Shown here in pieces: positions 8,835 to 18,354 of a DNA stretch of 64,000 nucleotides. This DNA is from Sphingobium boeckii (GTDB lineage Bacteria; Pseudomonadota; Alphaproteobacteria; Sphingomonadales; Sphingomonadaceae): positions 248,001 through 312,000 of the forward strand of contig NZ_JACIJC010000004.1 in NCBI RefSeq assembly GCF_014199215.1, read 5' to 3'. The position numbers and the translations under genes were made by a program. Positions within the stretch are counted from its first letter, which is position 1, and every line of letters begins with the position of its first letter. The notes under the pieces were generated by a model. It did no database searches. It was not told where the DNA came from and saw nothing but the letters and a program-made list of their open reading frames with translations.

Positions 8835-8984
8835 AGTCGCTCCACTTGCATTTACGAAGGTTCTGGAAAGGGGCGCAGGTAGCGACGATACCGGAGACTG
8901 TCAAGGAAATGCGGGTTTTCACTTGCCCTTGCCACCCTGCACAAACGCCTTGCCCTCGCCCCCGCACGCACCCATTGAACGCGC

Positions 8985-10163
8985 ATGAGCCAGCACGCCG
9001 CCCCCGCGCCCTCCCATACCGAAGCCGTTGTGCGCGTGGTGGATGGCAATCAGCTCACACCCGTCATAGACGGCCCTGCCCAATTGGCCGCCTTGATGGC
9101 TCTGATCGAAAACGCCCGCGTCAGCCTTCGCCTCTATTATTACATCTTCGAGGCCGACGCATCCGGCACGGCGGTGCGCGAAGCGCTGCTCGATGCGATC
9201 AACCGCGGCGTGACCGTATCATTGATCGTCGACGGCTTTGGCAGCAGCGCGGCACCCGCCGCATTCTTCGCCCCGCTTCAGCACGCCGGTTGCGATTTCT
9301 GCCGCTTCCTGCCGCGTTTCGGCCGGCGCTATCTGCTGCGCAATCATCAGAAGATGGCGATTGCCGATGACGGGATCGCGATCATCGGCGGCTTCAACAT
9401 CAGCGACGACTATTTCCGCCCGCCCGAAGAGGGCGGCTGGCACGATATGGGGCTTGAGGTGAAGGGACCGGCTGTGACCTGGCTGGTCGATTATTTCGAA
9501 ATCCTTGCCCGCTGGACGCGGGAGGACAAGGCCAGCATACGCAGCCTGCGCCGCATATTGCGCGAAATGTCCGTTTCAGGCGGCACGCTCTGCTGGCTGC
9601 TGGGCGGACCGACCCGGCGACTGAGCCCCTGGGCCAGATCGGTGAAGCATGATCTGGATCGCGCCCGCAGCGCCGATATGATCGAAGCCTATTTCTCCCC
9701 GGGAAATGCGATGCTCAAGCGGCTGCGGCGAATCGTGAAACGCGGCGGACGGACCCGGCTGGTCACCGCACAGATTTCGGACAATGGCGCGACGATCGGC
9801 GCGGCACGCTTCCTTTATGGCGGGCTGCTGCGCGGCAAGGTGGAGATTTACGAATATCGGCCGACCAAGCTCCATATGAAGCTGATCGTAATCGACGACG
9901 CCACCTATATCGGATCGGCCAATTTCGACATGCGCAGCCTGTTTCTCAATCTCGAATTGATGCTGCGGATAGAGGATGCGGACTTTGCGGCTCTGGCACG
10001 CACGTTCGTCGACCGGGAACTGGCCGATTGCGAACGCATCACCCTCGAATTGCACAAAGCGCGCGCCGGCTTCATCAATCGGCTGAAATGGGCGTTATCC
10101 TACCTTGTGGTCGGCGTGGCCGATTATACGGTCACCCGCCGGCTGAATTTCGGGCTGGACTGA
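8985..10163 (+). CDS. Phospholipase D-like / cardiolipin synthase family protein
   Basis: A 392-residue protein with two HKD (PLD) motifs: His121-Lys123-Asp128 (HQKMAIAD, then IGGFNISDDY) and His297-Lys299-Asp304 (HMKLIVID, then GSANFDMRS). Both catalytic histidines are present, so it should be active as a phosphatidyltransferase or phospholipase, most likely a cardiolipin synthase of the ClsB/ClsC type since no N-terminal membrane helices are present. The gene ends 3 bases before the end of the convergent phospholipid methyltransferase-like gene. The shared theme of membrane lipid work may be coincidence, because the two are transcribed towards each other. Confidence 0.85.
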   Translation: MSQHAAPAPSHTEAVVRVVDGNQLTPVIDGPAQLAALMALIENARVSLRLYYYIFEADASGTAVREALLDAINRGVTVSLIVDGFGSSAAPAAFFAPLQHAGCDFCRFLPRFGRRYLLRNHQKMAIADDGIAIIGGFNISDDYFRPPEEGGWHDMGLEVKGPAVTWLVDYFEILARWTREDKASIRSLRRILREMSVSGGTLCWLLGGPTRRLSPWARSVKHDLDRARSADMIEAYFSPGNAMLKRLRRIVKRGGRTRLVTAQISDNGATIGAARFLYGGLLRGKVEIYEYRPTKLHMKLIVIDDATYIGSANFDMRSLFLNLELMLRIEDADFAALARTFVDRELADCERITLELHKARAGFINRLKWALSYLVVGVADYTVTRRLNFGLD

Positions 10164-10166
10164 GCC

Positions 10167-10796
10167 TCAATCCTTCCAGGCCCAATATAATTGGGCCGGG
10201 GGCACATTCCACCATTCCATGTCGTGATCGATGCGATCGAAATGCGGTGCCATGTAGCTGCGGCATTTGGGCGAATATTGATAGACGAGAAAGGCGCCGC
10301 CGGTGCGCAGAAGCGCGTGGGTTTCCGCCGCGATCTTGGGCGCGATGCCCGTAGGCAGGGTCGAGAACGGCAGGCCGGAAGCGACATAATCGACATGATC
10401 CGCCCCGGTGACTTCCTTCACGATACGCCGCACATCCGCTGCGGACCCCAGGACCGGAATGAAGCGCGGATCGGGGATATCCTCACGCAGATAGTCGATA
10501 AAATCGGGATTCGTATCGATCACGACCAGTTGCGCATCGTGCGGCAGCTTTTTCAGGATCGGGCGGCTGAACGTGCCGACGCCGGGGCCATATTCGACAA
10601 AAATCTTGGTATTGGCCCAATCGACCCGGCTCAGCATCCGCGCAATCAACGCATCGGAAGACGGCACGATCGCCCCCACCATCACCGGATGCTTCAGAAA
10701 TTCCTTGAAAAACATCGTCAAAGGGCCGGTCTTGCGCTGCGCAAATCGAAGCCAAGCTGGAAGCTTTCGTCCGGTCTTGGCGGTGGAAGCAGGCAT
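10167..10796 (-). CDS. Phospholipid N-methyltransferase-like class I SAM methyltransferase
   Basis: A 209-residue SAM-dependent methyltransferase resembling the PmtA group (COG3963), which methylates phosphatidylethanolamine. SAM-binding motif I is VEYGPGVGTFSRP, followed by an acidic loop (VVIDTNPDF). Near the N-terminus, FFKEFLKHPVMVGAIVPSSD is the membrane-binding segment typical of this group. The DYVASGLPFSTLP motif matches the post-II region of the family. The start is the ATG at 10794-10796, with GAAGGGA upstream; a longer in-frame start at 10865 lacks support. The exact acceptor (PE or another amine lipid) is not proven. Confidence 0.8.
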   Translation of the reverse strand: MPASTAKTGRKLPAWLRFAQRKTGPLTMFFKEFLKHPVMVGAIVPSSDALIARMLSRVDWANTKIFVEYGPGVGTFSRPILKKLPHDAQLVVIDTNPDFIDYLREDIPDPRFIPVLGSAADVRRIVKEVTGADHVDYVASGLPFSTLPTGIAPKIAAETHALLRTGGAFLVYQYSPKCRSYMAPHFDRIDHDMEWWNVPPAQLYWAWKD

Positions 10797-10962
10797 GAAA
10801 ATCCCTTCGGGTCGATACTGTGACAATGGGCAGTCGCAAATATGGCGAACATGTTCAAGCTTCACTCAACGCACGAAGCGTTAAAGACTATCCTTCCGAA
10901 GCGCCATTTCCCATTCTAGCGGGCAGGAACCTCGCGATTCGCGGCGGGCACATTGACGTGAG

Positions 10963-12282
10963 ATGGACGGCATGTTGAGCGGGGCCGACTTGGGCGAAAG
11001 CGCCAACCGCCGCGATTTCGGGCTGCTTTTCGTGGTGATGCTGACCATCGCCGCGGGCAACACCGCAATGCAATCCGTGCTTCCTGCGATCGGCCGTTCA
11101 CTGAACGTGCCCGACAGCGCGGTCGCGCTCTGTTTTTCGGTTTCGGCGGCGCTGTGGGTGTTCGCTGCCCCATTTTGGGCCAAAAGGCTTGATCGCCACG
11201 GCCAGCGCAACATGGTGGTGCTGGGTCTCGCCGGTTTCGCGGTCTCCACCCTGCTGTGCGGCGTCTTCCTGAGCGCGGGCATCATGGGATCGATCGCGCC
11301 GATCACCGCCTTTGCCGCCTTCGTGATCGGGCGCATGATCTACGGCATTTGCGGCCCCGCGACTCCCTCTGCCGCGCAGGCGATGGTGGCCGCCAGAACA
11401 TCGCGGCACGAGCGCACCAAGGCGCTCACCATGCTGGCCTCCGCCTTTGGACTGGGCACGATCCTCGGCCCCGCCCTCTCGCCCTATCTGATATTGCCCG
11501 TGGTGGGCATGGCCGGGCCGGCGTTCATCTTCGGCATCCTCGGGATCGCCGTGGCCATCGCGGCGGCGCGCCTTTTGCCCGACGACAAGCCGGGAGACCA
11601 TGCCAAGGGCGCGGCGATGACCTATCCCACGATCGGCGGACAATCCTCGGGCGCCAGTGTCACCGCTGCGGTGTCCGGCCCGTCGATCGAGGTCAAGCTG
11701 CGCGATCCTCGCATCTGGCCCTGGATGCTGAGTGGCCTGGTGATGACCCATGCGCAGGCGATGGCGGGCCAGGCCATTCCATTTCTGGTGATCGATCGCA
11801 TGGGGGGCACGTTGGGCGAGGCGCTGCAGGCGACCGGCCTGGTGCTGATGACGGGCGCAGGCGCGGCACTGCTCGCACAATGGGGGCTGATCCCGATATT
11901 GAACCTGAAGCCCCGCGCGCTGATCCTGATCGGACTCATCCTCTCGGCGCTGGGGTGCCTGTTCACCGGCATGGCCACATCATTTTATGGCATCGCCATG
12001 GCCTATGCGCTCTCGTCGCTGGGCTTCGGCTTCATCCGGCCGGGTTTCACCGCGGGATCGTCGCTGGCGGTGCACAGCAATGAGCAGGGATCGGTCGCGG
12101 GCAAGACCACGGCGGTGAACGGCGCGGCATTCGTCCTCGGCCCGTCGCTTGGCGTGGGCATGTATGAGATCTGGCGGCCGCTGCCTTATAATGTGGCCGC
12201 GGCCGCCCTGGTGATCGTCTTCCTCTATGCGTGGTTCAATCTTCACTCTTCGGAGCACGCTGAGCCGTCATCGCCGGCATAG
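10963..12282 (+). CDS. MFS transporter
   Basis: A 439-residue major facilitator with about 12 hydrophobic segments. The signature loop between helices 2 and 3 reads WAKRLDRHGQRN, close to the GxxxDRxGRR consensus, and the later PATPSAAQAMVAART motif resembles drug:H+ antiporter group members. The C-terminal end ([16 protein letters not shown]) overlaps the 3' end of the convergent AAA ATPase gene by 47 bp. An alternative ATG lies 9 bases downstream of the chosen start. The substrate is unknown; export of a small lipophilic compound is the best guess. Confidence 0.8.
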   Translation: MDGMLSGADLGESANRRDFGLLFVVMLTIAAGNTAMQSVLPAIGRSLNVPDSAVALCFSVSAALWVFAAPFWAKRLDRHGQRNMVVLGLAGFAVSTLLCGVFLSAGIMGSIAPITAFAAFVIGRMIYGICGPATPSAAQAMVAARTSRHERTKALTMLASAFGLGTILGPALSPYLILPVVGMAGPAFIFGILGIAVAIAAARLLPDDKPGDHAKGAAMTYPTIGGQSSGASVTAAVSGPSIEVKLRDPRIWPWMLSGLVMTHAQAMAGQAIPFLVIDRMGGTLGEALQATGLVLMTGAGAALLAQWGLIPILNLKPRALILIGLILSALGCLFTGMATSFYGIAMAYALSSLGFGFIRPGFTAGSSLAVHSNEQGSVAGKTTAVNGAAFVLGPSLGVGMYEIWRPLPYNVAAAALVIVFLYAWFNLHSSEHAEPSSPA

Positions 12283-14536
12283 CAAAGCCGATCGGGTTCA
12301 GTGCCTGCGCATTCTGCTTCAGCTTGGCGGCGATATTGGCATATTCGCCCTCCATCTCCGGCGTGACCGAAGCGCGGCTTTCCTCCAGCGCCTTTTCGAA
12401 ATGCGTCATCGTCACCTCTTTCACATCGAGCGACTGACGCAGCGCGAACAGACCGGCCCGGCGCACCAGATCCCCCAGATCCGCCCCGGTAAACCGATCG
12501 GTCCGTTCCGCCAGCACATCCAGATCGACATCGCCCGCCAGCGGCATCTTGCCCGTCTGGATGCCGAGAATGCGCCTGCGGCCAGCCTCATCGGGCACGG
12601 AGACATAGATCAATTCATCGAACCGGCCCGGACGGAGCAGCGCCGGATCGATCAAATTGGGCCGGTTGGTGGCCCCGATCACGACCACGGACTGCAATTC
12701 CTCCAGCCCGTCCATTTCAGCGAGGATGGTGTTCACCACCCGCTCGGTCACCTGCGGCTCGCCCATGCCACCGCCGCGCGCGGGCACCAGCGAATCGAGT
12801 TCGTCGATGAAGAGCACGCACGGCGCCACCTGACGCGCGCGGGCGAACAGCCGGGCGATCTGCTGCTCGCTCTCCCCATACCATTTGCTGAGCAGGTCGC
12901 TCGATTTGGTAGCGATGAAATTCGCCTGCGCCTCGCGCGCCACGGCCTTCGCCAGCAGTGTCTTGCCCGTGCCCGGCGGCCCATAGAGCAAAAAGCCCTT
13001 GGCCGGGCGGATGCCCAGACGCCGAAACGCATCGGGATCCTTCAGGGGCAGCTCTACGCCTTCCTTCAGACGCATCTGCGCATCATCCAGACCGCCGATA
13101 TCGTCCCAACTCACATTGGGTGCCTGCACCATCACTTCGCGCATCGCGGATGGCTGGACACGCTTGATCGCGGACATGAAATCGTCACGCGTGACCGAGA
13201 GATTGTCCAGCACTTCGGGCGGAATCGTTCCCTCCGCCAGATTGATCAGGGGCATGATCCGGCGCACTGCGTCTATGGCGGCCTCGCGCGCCAGCGCGGC
13301 GATGTCCGCGCCCACGAAGCCATAGGTCATGCGCGAAAGTTCGTTCAGATCGACGCCTTCGGCCAGCGGCATCCCGCGCGTGTGGATGCCGATGATCTCG
13401 CGGCGACCACGTTCGTCCGGCACGCCGACGACGATCTCGCGATCGAAGCGGCCGGGCCGACGCAAGGCTTCGTCGATCGCCTCGGGCCGATTGGTGGCGG
13501 CGATGACGACGAGGTTCACCCGCGCCTCCAGCCCGTCCATCAAGGTCAGCAATTGGGCGACGAGCCGTTTTTCGGTCTCCCCCTGCACCTGGCCGCGCTT
13601 GGGCGCGATCGAATCGATCTCGTCGATGAAGAGGATCGAGGGTGCCGCCTTGGTCGCCGCTTCGAAGATATCGCGCAGCTTCTTCTCGCTCTCCCCATAA
13701 GCCGAACCCATGATTTCGGGGCCGTTGATCAGGAAGAATTCGGCATCGCTTTCATTGGCGACTGCGCGCGCCAGCCGGGTCTTGCCCGTGCCCGGCGGAC
13801 CATGCAGCAGCACGCCGCGGGGCGGATCCACGCCGAGACGCTGGAACAATTCTGGATAACGCAGCGGCAGCTCGACCATCTCGCGGAGTTGATCGATCGT
13901 GGCCGCCATGCCGCCGATATCGTCATAAGTGACGTCCGCACGCCGCGATTCCTTGGGCTCGACATATTCCGCGAGCAATTCCACCTCGGTCTCGGCATCG
14001 ATATGCACCAGCCCCTTGGGCACGGTGGAGATCACCGCGAGGCGGATTTCCTGAAGCGCATAAGCGGGTGCCTGCAGCATCTGACGAAGCTGGGGCGGCA
14101 TATTGCCCTGATCCACCTGCTGCTGGCCAGCCGTCGCCACCACGTCGCCCGCTGTGAGCGGACGGCCGATGAAGCTGCGCTTCAAAGCATTGGCCGATCC
14201 CTGCAGCCGCAAATTCTGCTGCGCGGGGGCAAACACCACCCGCTGCGCGGGACGCGAATCAGCCTTACGAATCTCGATGAAATCGCCCGACCCAACGCCC
14301 GCATTGGCGCGCTGCAGGCCATCGAGCCGGATCAGCTCCAGCCCTTCATCTTCCTGATAGGGGAATACCGCCCGCGCCGGCGTGGTCCGTTTGCCGACGA
14401 TCTCGATGACATCACCCTCGGCCAGCCCGAGCGCCTGCATCGTCGCGCGCGAAAGCCGCGCCAGTCCCCGGCCGCTATCTTCGGGCCGTGCATTGGCAAC
14501 TTGAAGCCGCCTACCTGTATTTTCGCTATCTGCCAT
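12236..14536 (-). CDS. CDC48 family double AAA+ ATPase
   Basis: A 766-residue homologue of archaeal/eukaryotic Cdc48 (p97/VCP), an unfoldase that forms hexamers. The order is an N-terminal double-psi barrel domain (about 10-100), a second N subdomain (110-195), then D1 and D2. D1 has Walker A GPPGTGKT at 246-253 and Walker B ILFIDEID at 301-308. D2 has GPPGTGKT at 519-526 and VLFIDELD at 574-581. Sensor and arginine-finger segments ([20 protein letters not shown] and [20 protein letters not shown]) are intact in both, so both rings should hydrolyse ATP. The pore loops read SAYGESE in D1 and KWYGESE in D2. No C-terminal HbYX motif is present. Its bacterial role is unclear; protein quality control is likely. 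Confidence 0.92.
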   Translation of the reverse strand: MADSENTGRRLQVANARPEDSGRGLARLSRATMQALGLAEGDVIEIVGKRTTPARAVFPYQEDEGLELIRLDGLQRANAGVGSGDFIEIRKADSRPAQRVVFAPAQQNLRLQGSANALKRSFIGRPLTAGDVVATAGQQQVDQGNMPPQLRQMLQAPAYALQEIRLAVISTVPKGLVHIDAETEVELLAEYVEPKESRRADVTYDDIGGMAATIDQLREMVELPLRYPELFQRLGVDPPRGVLLHGPPGTGKTRLARAVANESDAEFFLINGPEIMGSAYGESEKKLRDIFEAATKAAPSILFIDEIDSIAPKRGQVQGETEKRLVAQLLTLMDGLEARVNLVVIAATNRPEAIDEALRRPGRFDREIVVGVPDERGRREIIGIHTRGMPLAEGVDLNELSRMTYGFVGADIAALAREAAIDAVRRIMPLINLAEGTIPPEVLDNLSVTRDDFMSAIKRVQPSAMREVMVQAPNVSWDDIGGLDDAQMRLKEGVELPLKDPDAFRRLGIRPAKGFLLYGPPGTGKTLLAKAVAREAQANFIATKSSDLLSKWYGESEQQIARLFARARQVAPCVLFIDELDSLVPARGGGMGEPQVTERVVNTILAEMDGLEELQSVVVIGATNRPNLIDPALLRPGRFDELIYVSVPDEAGRRRILGIQTGKMPLAGDVDLDVLAERTDRFTGADLGDLVRRAGLFALRQSLDVKEVTMTHFEKALEESRASVTPEMEGEYANIAAKLKQNAQALNPIGFAMPAMTAQRAPKSED

Positions 14537-14602
14537 GATCCCGGCTCCATTCCTTGAAGCGGCAAGATAGGCATGGCTTCCGGGCGTTGCGAGCCTGAGC
14601 GC

Positions 14603-14632
14603 AAAAAAAGGGCCGATCCCTAGGGACCGGCC
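14603..14632 (-). terminator. Rho-independent terminator on the minus strand, orphan
   Basis: On the minus strand a 10-bp stem (GGCCGGTCCC / GGGATCGGCC, with one G-U pair) and a 2-base loop are followed by C and seven T. No confident gene precedes it on that strand before the divergent LysR gene, and it lies 67 bases upstream of the AAA ATPase start. It may end a short unannotated RNA or act as a leader attenuator for the ATPase. A 23-codon frame (14643-14714) ends 10 bases before the stem but has no ribosome site. Confidence 0.6.
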
Positions 14633-14719
14633 TTGAAAAGTTTTAGGAGAGGATGCCTGAAAGGCGCGTTCTTTTTGCGTCGCAGCACATTATGTTGCAA
14701 GTGCGAAAAGACATTCTGC

Positions 14720-14738
14720 GATTGCAAAGAATGCAATC
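14720..14738. promoter_or_regulatory. Putative LysR operator
   Basis: An inverted repeat GATTGCA-N5-TGCAATC, which contains the T-N11-A spacing typical of LysR sites, lies 63-81 bases upstream of the LysR start. This is the usual position of an autoregulatory site. The assignment is from pattern and position only. Confidence 0.5.
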
Positions 14739-14800
14739 ACAAAATTGTCATGAAGCCAGCCTATGGGCAAAGCCGTGATGCGCAAAATGGAAGGAAAACG

Positions 14801-15682
14801 ATGCGGCGATTGCCACCCCTGACGGCGCTGGAAGCCTTTCTCCAGGTGGCCCGGCTTGGCTCGATCAAGGCGGCGGCGGAAGACCTATCCCTGTCATCAC
14901 CCGCGCTGAGCCGCCGGGTTCAGGCGCTGGAACGGTTTCTGGGCCGTCAGTTGTTCGAACGTCGGCATCAGGCGCTCGTGCTCACCAGCGATGGCGAAAA
15001 GCTGCTTCATAACATCGCGCCCGCCATCGATTCGCTCTCGCTCGCGATCGACGAGATGAGTGCCAGCAGCGATGTGATGAAAATTCGCCTGGGTATCCTG
15101 CCGCTCTTCGCATCACAGAAACTGATGCCGCAGCTACCCGAATTGCGCGCGCTGCATCCCGAATTGCATCTCGACATCGATACCGCCGCCCATGCGCTCA
15201 CCCGGCTTGGCGAAGGGCTGGACGTCGCCATTCCGCTGGCGCGCGAGATCGATCCGGCGCTGTATGCGCGCCGCCTGGGCCGCAATATGGTCTATCCGAT
15301 CGCCGGACGGATGCTGACCGAAGGGCCGAACGCGATTCGCGAACCCCGCGATCTGGCGCGCGCCACCGTGCTGCTGCACCGCGACATGCCCGAAACCTTC
15401 GAGACCTTCAAAAACGCGCTGGGCCTGAACGATCTGGAGCCGGCGTCGATCGATCATTTCGATTCGGGGCAATTGATGCTGGAAGCCGCGGCGGGCGGTC
15501 TGGGCGTCGCCTTCATGCTCGACAGTCATCTGGAGGATTCGACCGACGAACGGCTGGTCCGCCTGTTCGATGTCGATGTCGAATCGGTCTATAGCTATTG
15601 GTTCGCCTGCCGCCCCCGCGCGCTGGAATTGCGCCCCGTGCGGATCTTTCACGACTGGATGGTCGAGAAATTCGAGGGATAG
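14801..15682 (+). CDS. LysR family transcriptional regulator (GcvA-like)
   Basis: A 293-residue LysR regulator. The N-terminal winged helix is LPPLTALEAFLQVARLGSIK followed by AAAEDLSLSSPALSRRVQAL, of the GcvA/AmpR type. A periplasmic-binding-like effector domain follows (about 90-290). The start at 14801 has GGAAGGAAAA upstream and aligns with family N-termini. No structural gene is divergent within a short distance, so the target is uncertain; the AAA ATPase begins 264 bp away on the other strand. A hairpin follows the gene. Confidence 0.87.
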   Translation: MRRLPPLTALEAFLQVARLGSIKAAAEDLSLSSPALSRRVQALERFLGRQLFERRHQALVLTSDGEKLLHNIAPAIDSLSLAIDEMSASSDVMKIRLGILPLFASQKLMPQLPELRALHPELHLDIDTAAHALTRLGEGLDVAIPLAREIDPALYARRLGRNMVYPIAGRMLTEGPNAIREPRDLARATVLLHRDMPETFETFKNALGLNDLEPASIDHFDSGQLMLEAAAGGLGVAFMLDSHLEDSTDERLVRLFDVDVESVYSYWFACRPRALELRPVRIFHDWMVEKFEG

Positions 15683-15692
15683 GGCGGACTAC

Positions 15693-15725
15693 AAACACCG
15701 TCCGGGCTGATCCCGAACGGTGTTT
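15693..15725. terminator. Hairpin after the LysR gene
   Basis: Arms AAACACCGTCCGGG (15693-15706) and CCCGAACGGTGTTT (15712-15725) pair with one mismatch around a 5-base loop, 10 bases after the LysR stop. No long T-run follows. It is probably the 3' end structure of the LysR transcript. Confidence 0.5.
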
Positions 15726-15748
15726 CATGACCGGCCTCATTTTGCCAA

Positions 15749-15826
15749 AGACCGTTGGTGTCGAGCGCCGTCGAGACACGTTGCGCGACACCAAACGTCC
15801 CTCGACTTCGCTCGGGACAAACGGCT
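15749..15826. repeat. Degenerate copy of the GTTTGTCCCGAGC inverted repeat
   Basis: The right arm, ACGTCCCTCGACTTCGCTCG plus GGACAAACGG (15795-15824), matches the arms of the repeats at 28396 and 44354. The left arm (from about 15749) is diverged and only partly complementary. It lies between the convergent LysR and cyclophilin genes. Confidence 0.65.
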
Positions 15827-15847
15827 TATTTGCCAGATAACTCTAAT

Positions 15848-16294
15848 TCAGGCGACCGTGGCTTTCACGATCTTGCCCGGCGTGCGGGGCGGTTCGCCCT
15901 TGGGCAGCGCATCGACATTGTCCATGCCGCTCTCGACAACGCCCCAGACGGTGTATTGCTTGTCGAGAAACTTGGCGTCGTCCAGGCAGATGAAGAACTG
16001 GCTGTTGGCGCTGTTGGGGCTGCTCGAACGCGCCATGGAACAGACGCCGCGCACATGCGGCTCGGCATTGAATTCGGCGGCCAGATCGGGCTTTTTGGAA
16101 CCGCCCATGCCGGTGCCGGTGGGATCGCCGCCCTGCGCCATGAAGCCGTCGATCACGCGATGAAAGATCACGCCATCGTAAAAGCCTTCGCTCGCCAACT
16201 CGGCGATACGCTCCACATGGCCGGGGGCCAGATCGGGGCGCAATTTGATCACGACATCGCCGGTATCAAGGGTAAGGGTCAGGGTATCGGCCAT
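15848..16294 (-). CDS. Peptidyl-prolyl cis-trans isomerase, cyclophilin type
   Basis: A 148-residue cytosolic cyclophilin that speeds proline isomerisation in folding proteins. Family motifs: FYDGVIFHRVIDGFMAQGGD near residues 37-56 with the catalytic Arg of FHRV, then SMARSSSPNSANSQFFICL and the conserved W in YTVWGVVESGMD. There is no signal peptide. The start at 16294 has AGGAG upstream; an in-frame upstream extension would lengthen the protein without domain support. It stands alone, with the magnesium transporter divergent. Confidence 0.93.
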   Translation of the reverse strand: MADTLTLTLDTGDVVIKLRPDLAPGHVERIAELASEGFYDGVIFHRVIDGFMAQGGDPTGTGMGGSKKPDLAAEFNAEPHVRGVCSMARSSSPNSANSQFFICLDDAKFLDKQYTVWGVVESGMDNVDALPKGEPPRTPGKIVKATVA

Positions 16295-16463
16295 GAAAGG
16301 CTCCTTTCTCGGAAAAACAGGCGCTTCATATAGCGATGGCTGGGCGAACGGCAACGGCCCAGCGCGCAACGCCCCGCGACCCGGCCAAGATACGTGGATT
16401 GCCTGCGCGGAATTGTGCGCCTAGGGCAGCTATGTTGCACGCGCGAGAAACATGGAGGGCGGC

Positions 16464-17888
16464 ATGAGCGATATCGAGCTGAAGCATCCTCCCCTGTCCG
16501 ACGATGCTCCCCCCGCAGAACCGAGCCTTGACGAGGACGACCGGCTGAAACCCGAATTCGTCCGCGCGGTACTCGAATGCGTGGAGGATGACGATGCGGA
16601 GGGTGCCCGCGCCCTGGTCGCCCCGCTTCATCCGGCCGATATCGCCGATCTGTTCGAGCTGGCTCCGGCGGACAGCCGCGCCGCGCTCGCCGCCGCGCTG
16701 GCGGATCTGCTCGATGGCGATGTGCTGGCGGAAATGAACGATTGGGTCCGCGATGGCCTGATCGACGCGCTGGAACCCCATCAGGTCGCCGAAATCGCGG
16801 GCGAACTCGATACCGACGATGCCGTCGCGATCATCGAGGATATGGAGGAAGACGATCAGCGCGCCGTTCTCCGCGCGCTGGCCCCCGATGATCGCGCCGC
16901 GATCGAGGAAGCGCTGAGCTATGGCGAGGAAACCGCCGGCCGCCTGATGCAGCGCGATCTGATTGCGGTGCCCGAACATTGGTCGGTGGGCGACGTGCTG
17001 GATTATCTGCGCTCGAACGAAGATCTGACCACCGATTTCTGGGAGATCTTCGTGGTCGATCCCAGCCACAAGCCGGTGGGGACGGTGGCGCTGTCGTGGA
17101 TCCTGCGCACCCCGCGCGGCATTGCGATCGCCGATGTGATGGCACGCGAACAGACGCTGATCCCGGTCGACATGGATCAGGAGGAAGTGGCGCTGCGCTT
17201 CCAGAAATATGCGCTGATTTCCGCCGCCGTCACCGATCAATCAGGCCGGCTGGTGGGCATGATCACTGTGGATGACGTGGTCCACATCATTCAGGAAGAG
17301 GCCGGCGAGGATATCCTCAAGCTGTCGGGCGCAGGCGATGGCGATATCAACGAACCGCTGCGGGACAGCTATTCGGCCCGTGTCCGCTGGCTGGTCGCCA
17401 ATCTGGGCACGGCGCTGGTCGGCTCCTCGATCATCGCCTTCTTCGGCGCGGCGATCGAGCATATGGTGGCGCTGGCGATCCTGATGCCCATCGTCGCCTC
17501 GATCGGCGGCAATGCGGGCACGCAGACCATGGCCGTCGCCGTCCGCGCGCTGGCGATGAACCAACTCACCCAATCCAACACGATCCGCACGATCAAGCGC
17601 GAGATCATGATCGCCGCGCTCAACGGGCTGACCATCGCGGTGCTGATCGGCATCGGCGCGGCGCTGGTGTTCCAGAATCATCATCTGGGCTTCGTGATCG
17701 CCGCCGCCATGCTCATCAACGTGATCGTGGCGGGGCTGGCGGGCGTTCTGGTGCCCGTCTTGCTGGAACGGATGGATCAGGATCCCGCGGTCGCATCCTC
17801 GGTATTCGTCACCATGATCACCGATTCCATGGGCTTTTTCGCGTTTCTCGGGCTGGCCGTGGCCAGCGGGATCGTGCCTTCGGCTTGA
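16464..17888 (+). CDS. mgtE: Magnesium transporter MgtE
   Basis: A 474-residue Mg2+ channel. The N-terminal MgtE_N superhelix (about 30-150) has repeated acidic segments such as DTDDAVAIIEDMEEDDQ. Two CBS domains follow (about 155-275; LIPVDMDQEEVALRFQKYAL). The membrane domain has five helices (about 300-470) with the conserved pore stretch SIGGNAGTQTMAVAVRALA. The start at 16464 is favoured over the ATG at 16452 because GGAGG lies 6 bases before it. A family M-box riboswitch could be expected in other phyla, but none is visible in the 94-base leader. DUF1489 follows after 22 bases, possibly cotranscribed. Confidence 0.93.
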   Translation: MSDIELKHPPLSDDAPPAEPSLDEDDRLKPEFVRAVLECVEDDDAEGARALVAPLHPADIADLFELAPADSRAALAAALADLLDGDVLAEMNDWVRDGLIDALEPHQVAEIAGELDTDDAVAIIEDMEEDDQRAVLRALAPDDRAAIEEALSYGEETAGRLMQRDLIAVPEHWSVGDVLDYLRSNEDLTTDFWEIFVVDPSHKPVGTVALSWILRTPRGIAIADVMAREQTLIPVDMDQEEVALRFQKYALISAAVTDQSGRLVGMITVDDVVHIIQEEAGEDILKLSGAGDGDINEPLRDSYSARVRWLVANLGTALVGSSIIAFFGAAIEHMVALAILMPIVASIGGNAGTQTMAVAVRALAMNQLTQSNTIRTIKREIMIAALNGLTIAVLIGIGAALVFQNHHLGFVIAAAMLINVIVAGLAGVLVPVLLERMDQDPAVASSVFVTMITDSMGFFAFLGLAVASGIVPSA

Positions 17889-17910
17889 TCTGCCGTCCGG
17901 GGATCGCCAG

Positions 17911-18324
17911 ATGCGATCCATGCCGCTCAACATCACCAAGGTCGCCTTCGGCTGTGCCTCGCTCGACATCCTGAAGGAACGGGTCGCTGCGCGCGTGGAA
18001 AATGAGGTGGCGATCGTCACCACGCGTTATCGGCCGACCCGGCATGAAGAAATCATCGGCGGATCGCTCTTCTGGATCATCAAGCATCATCTGGTCGCGC
18101 GGCAGACGATCCTCGGTTTTTCCGAGATGGAGGATGAGAAGCGCTGGCGCATCCATCTGGATTCCAGGCTCGTCATGGTCCGTTCGCAACCGCGCCGCGC
18201 GCATCAGGGCTGGCGCTATCTGGCTGCCGAGGATGCACCGGCCGATTTCGACATGAATGATGCGGGACTGGCGGAAATGCCGAGCGCCCTGCGGGGGGAA
18301 TTGTCGGCGCTGGCGCTGATCTGA
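17911..18324 (+). CDS. DUF1489 family protein
   Basis: A conserved alphaproteobacterial protein of 137 residues with no known function. Recognisable family segments are the N-terminal LNITKVAFGCASLDIL, the RPTRHEEIIGGSLFWIIKHH core and QTILGFSEMEDEKRWRIHLD. The start at 17911 has GGGGA at a suitable distance; an ATG 9 bases later is the alternative and matches the family N-terminus about as well. It follows mgtE closely on the same strand. No signal peptide or membrane helix is present, so it is cytosolic. Confidence 0.85.
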   Translation: MRSMPLNITKVAFGCASLDILKERVAARVENEVAIVTTRYRPTRHEEIIGGSLFWIIKHHLVARQTILGFSEMEDEKRWRIHLDSRLVMVRSQPRRAHQGWRYLAAEDAPADFDMNDAGLAEMPSALRGELSALALI

Positions 18325-18354
18325 ATTCCGTAACCACACAGGGTTTGTGGCGTC

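Noticed and set aside
12227-14557. A 776-codon open frame antisense to the Cdc48-type gene
   Set aside because: It is a mirror frame of a real high-GC gene, with His/Arg/Gln-rich composition and no domain. The opposite strand encodes a full AAA ATPase.
14633-14800. A Cys-rich N-terminal extension in frame with the LysR gene
   Set aside because: The upstream frame holds several cysteines that look like a zinc site, but the LysR HTH begins at 14801 behind a good ribosome site, and the LysR operator palindrome lies inside the extension.
16370-16463. A Mg2+ riboswitch in the mgtE leader
   Set aside because: The 94-base leader has no conserved M-box or ykoK-like structure that I can recognise.
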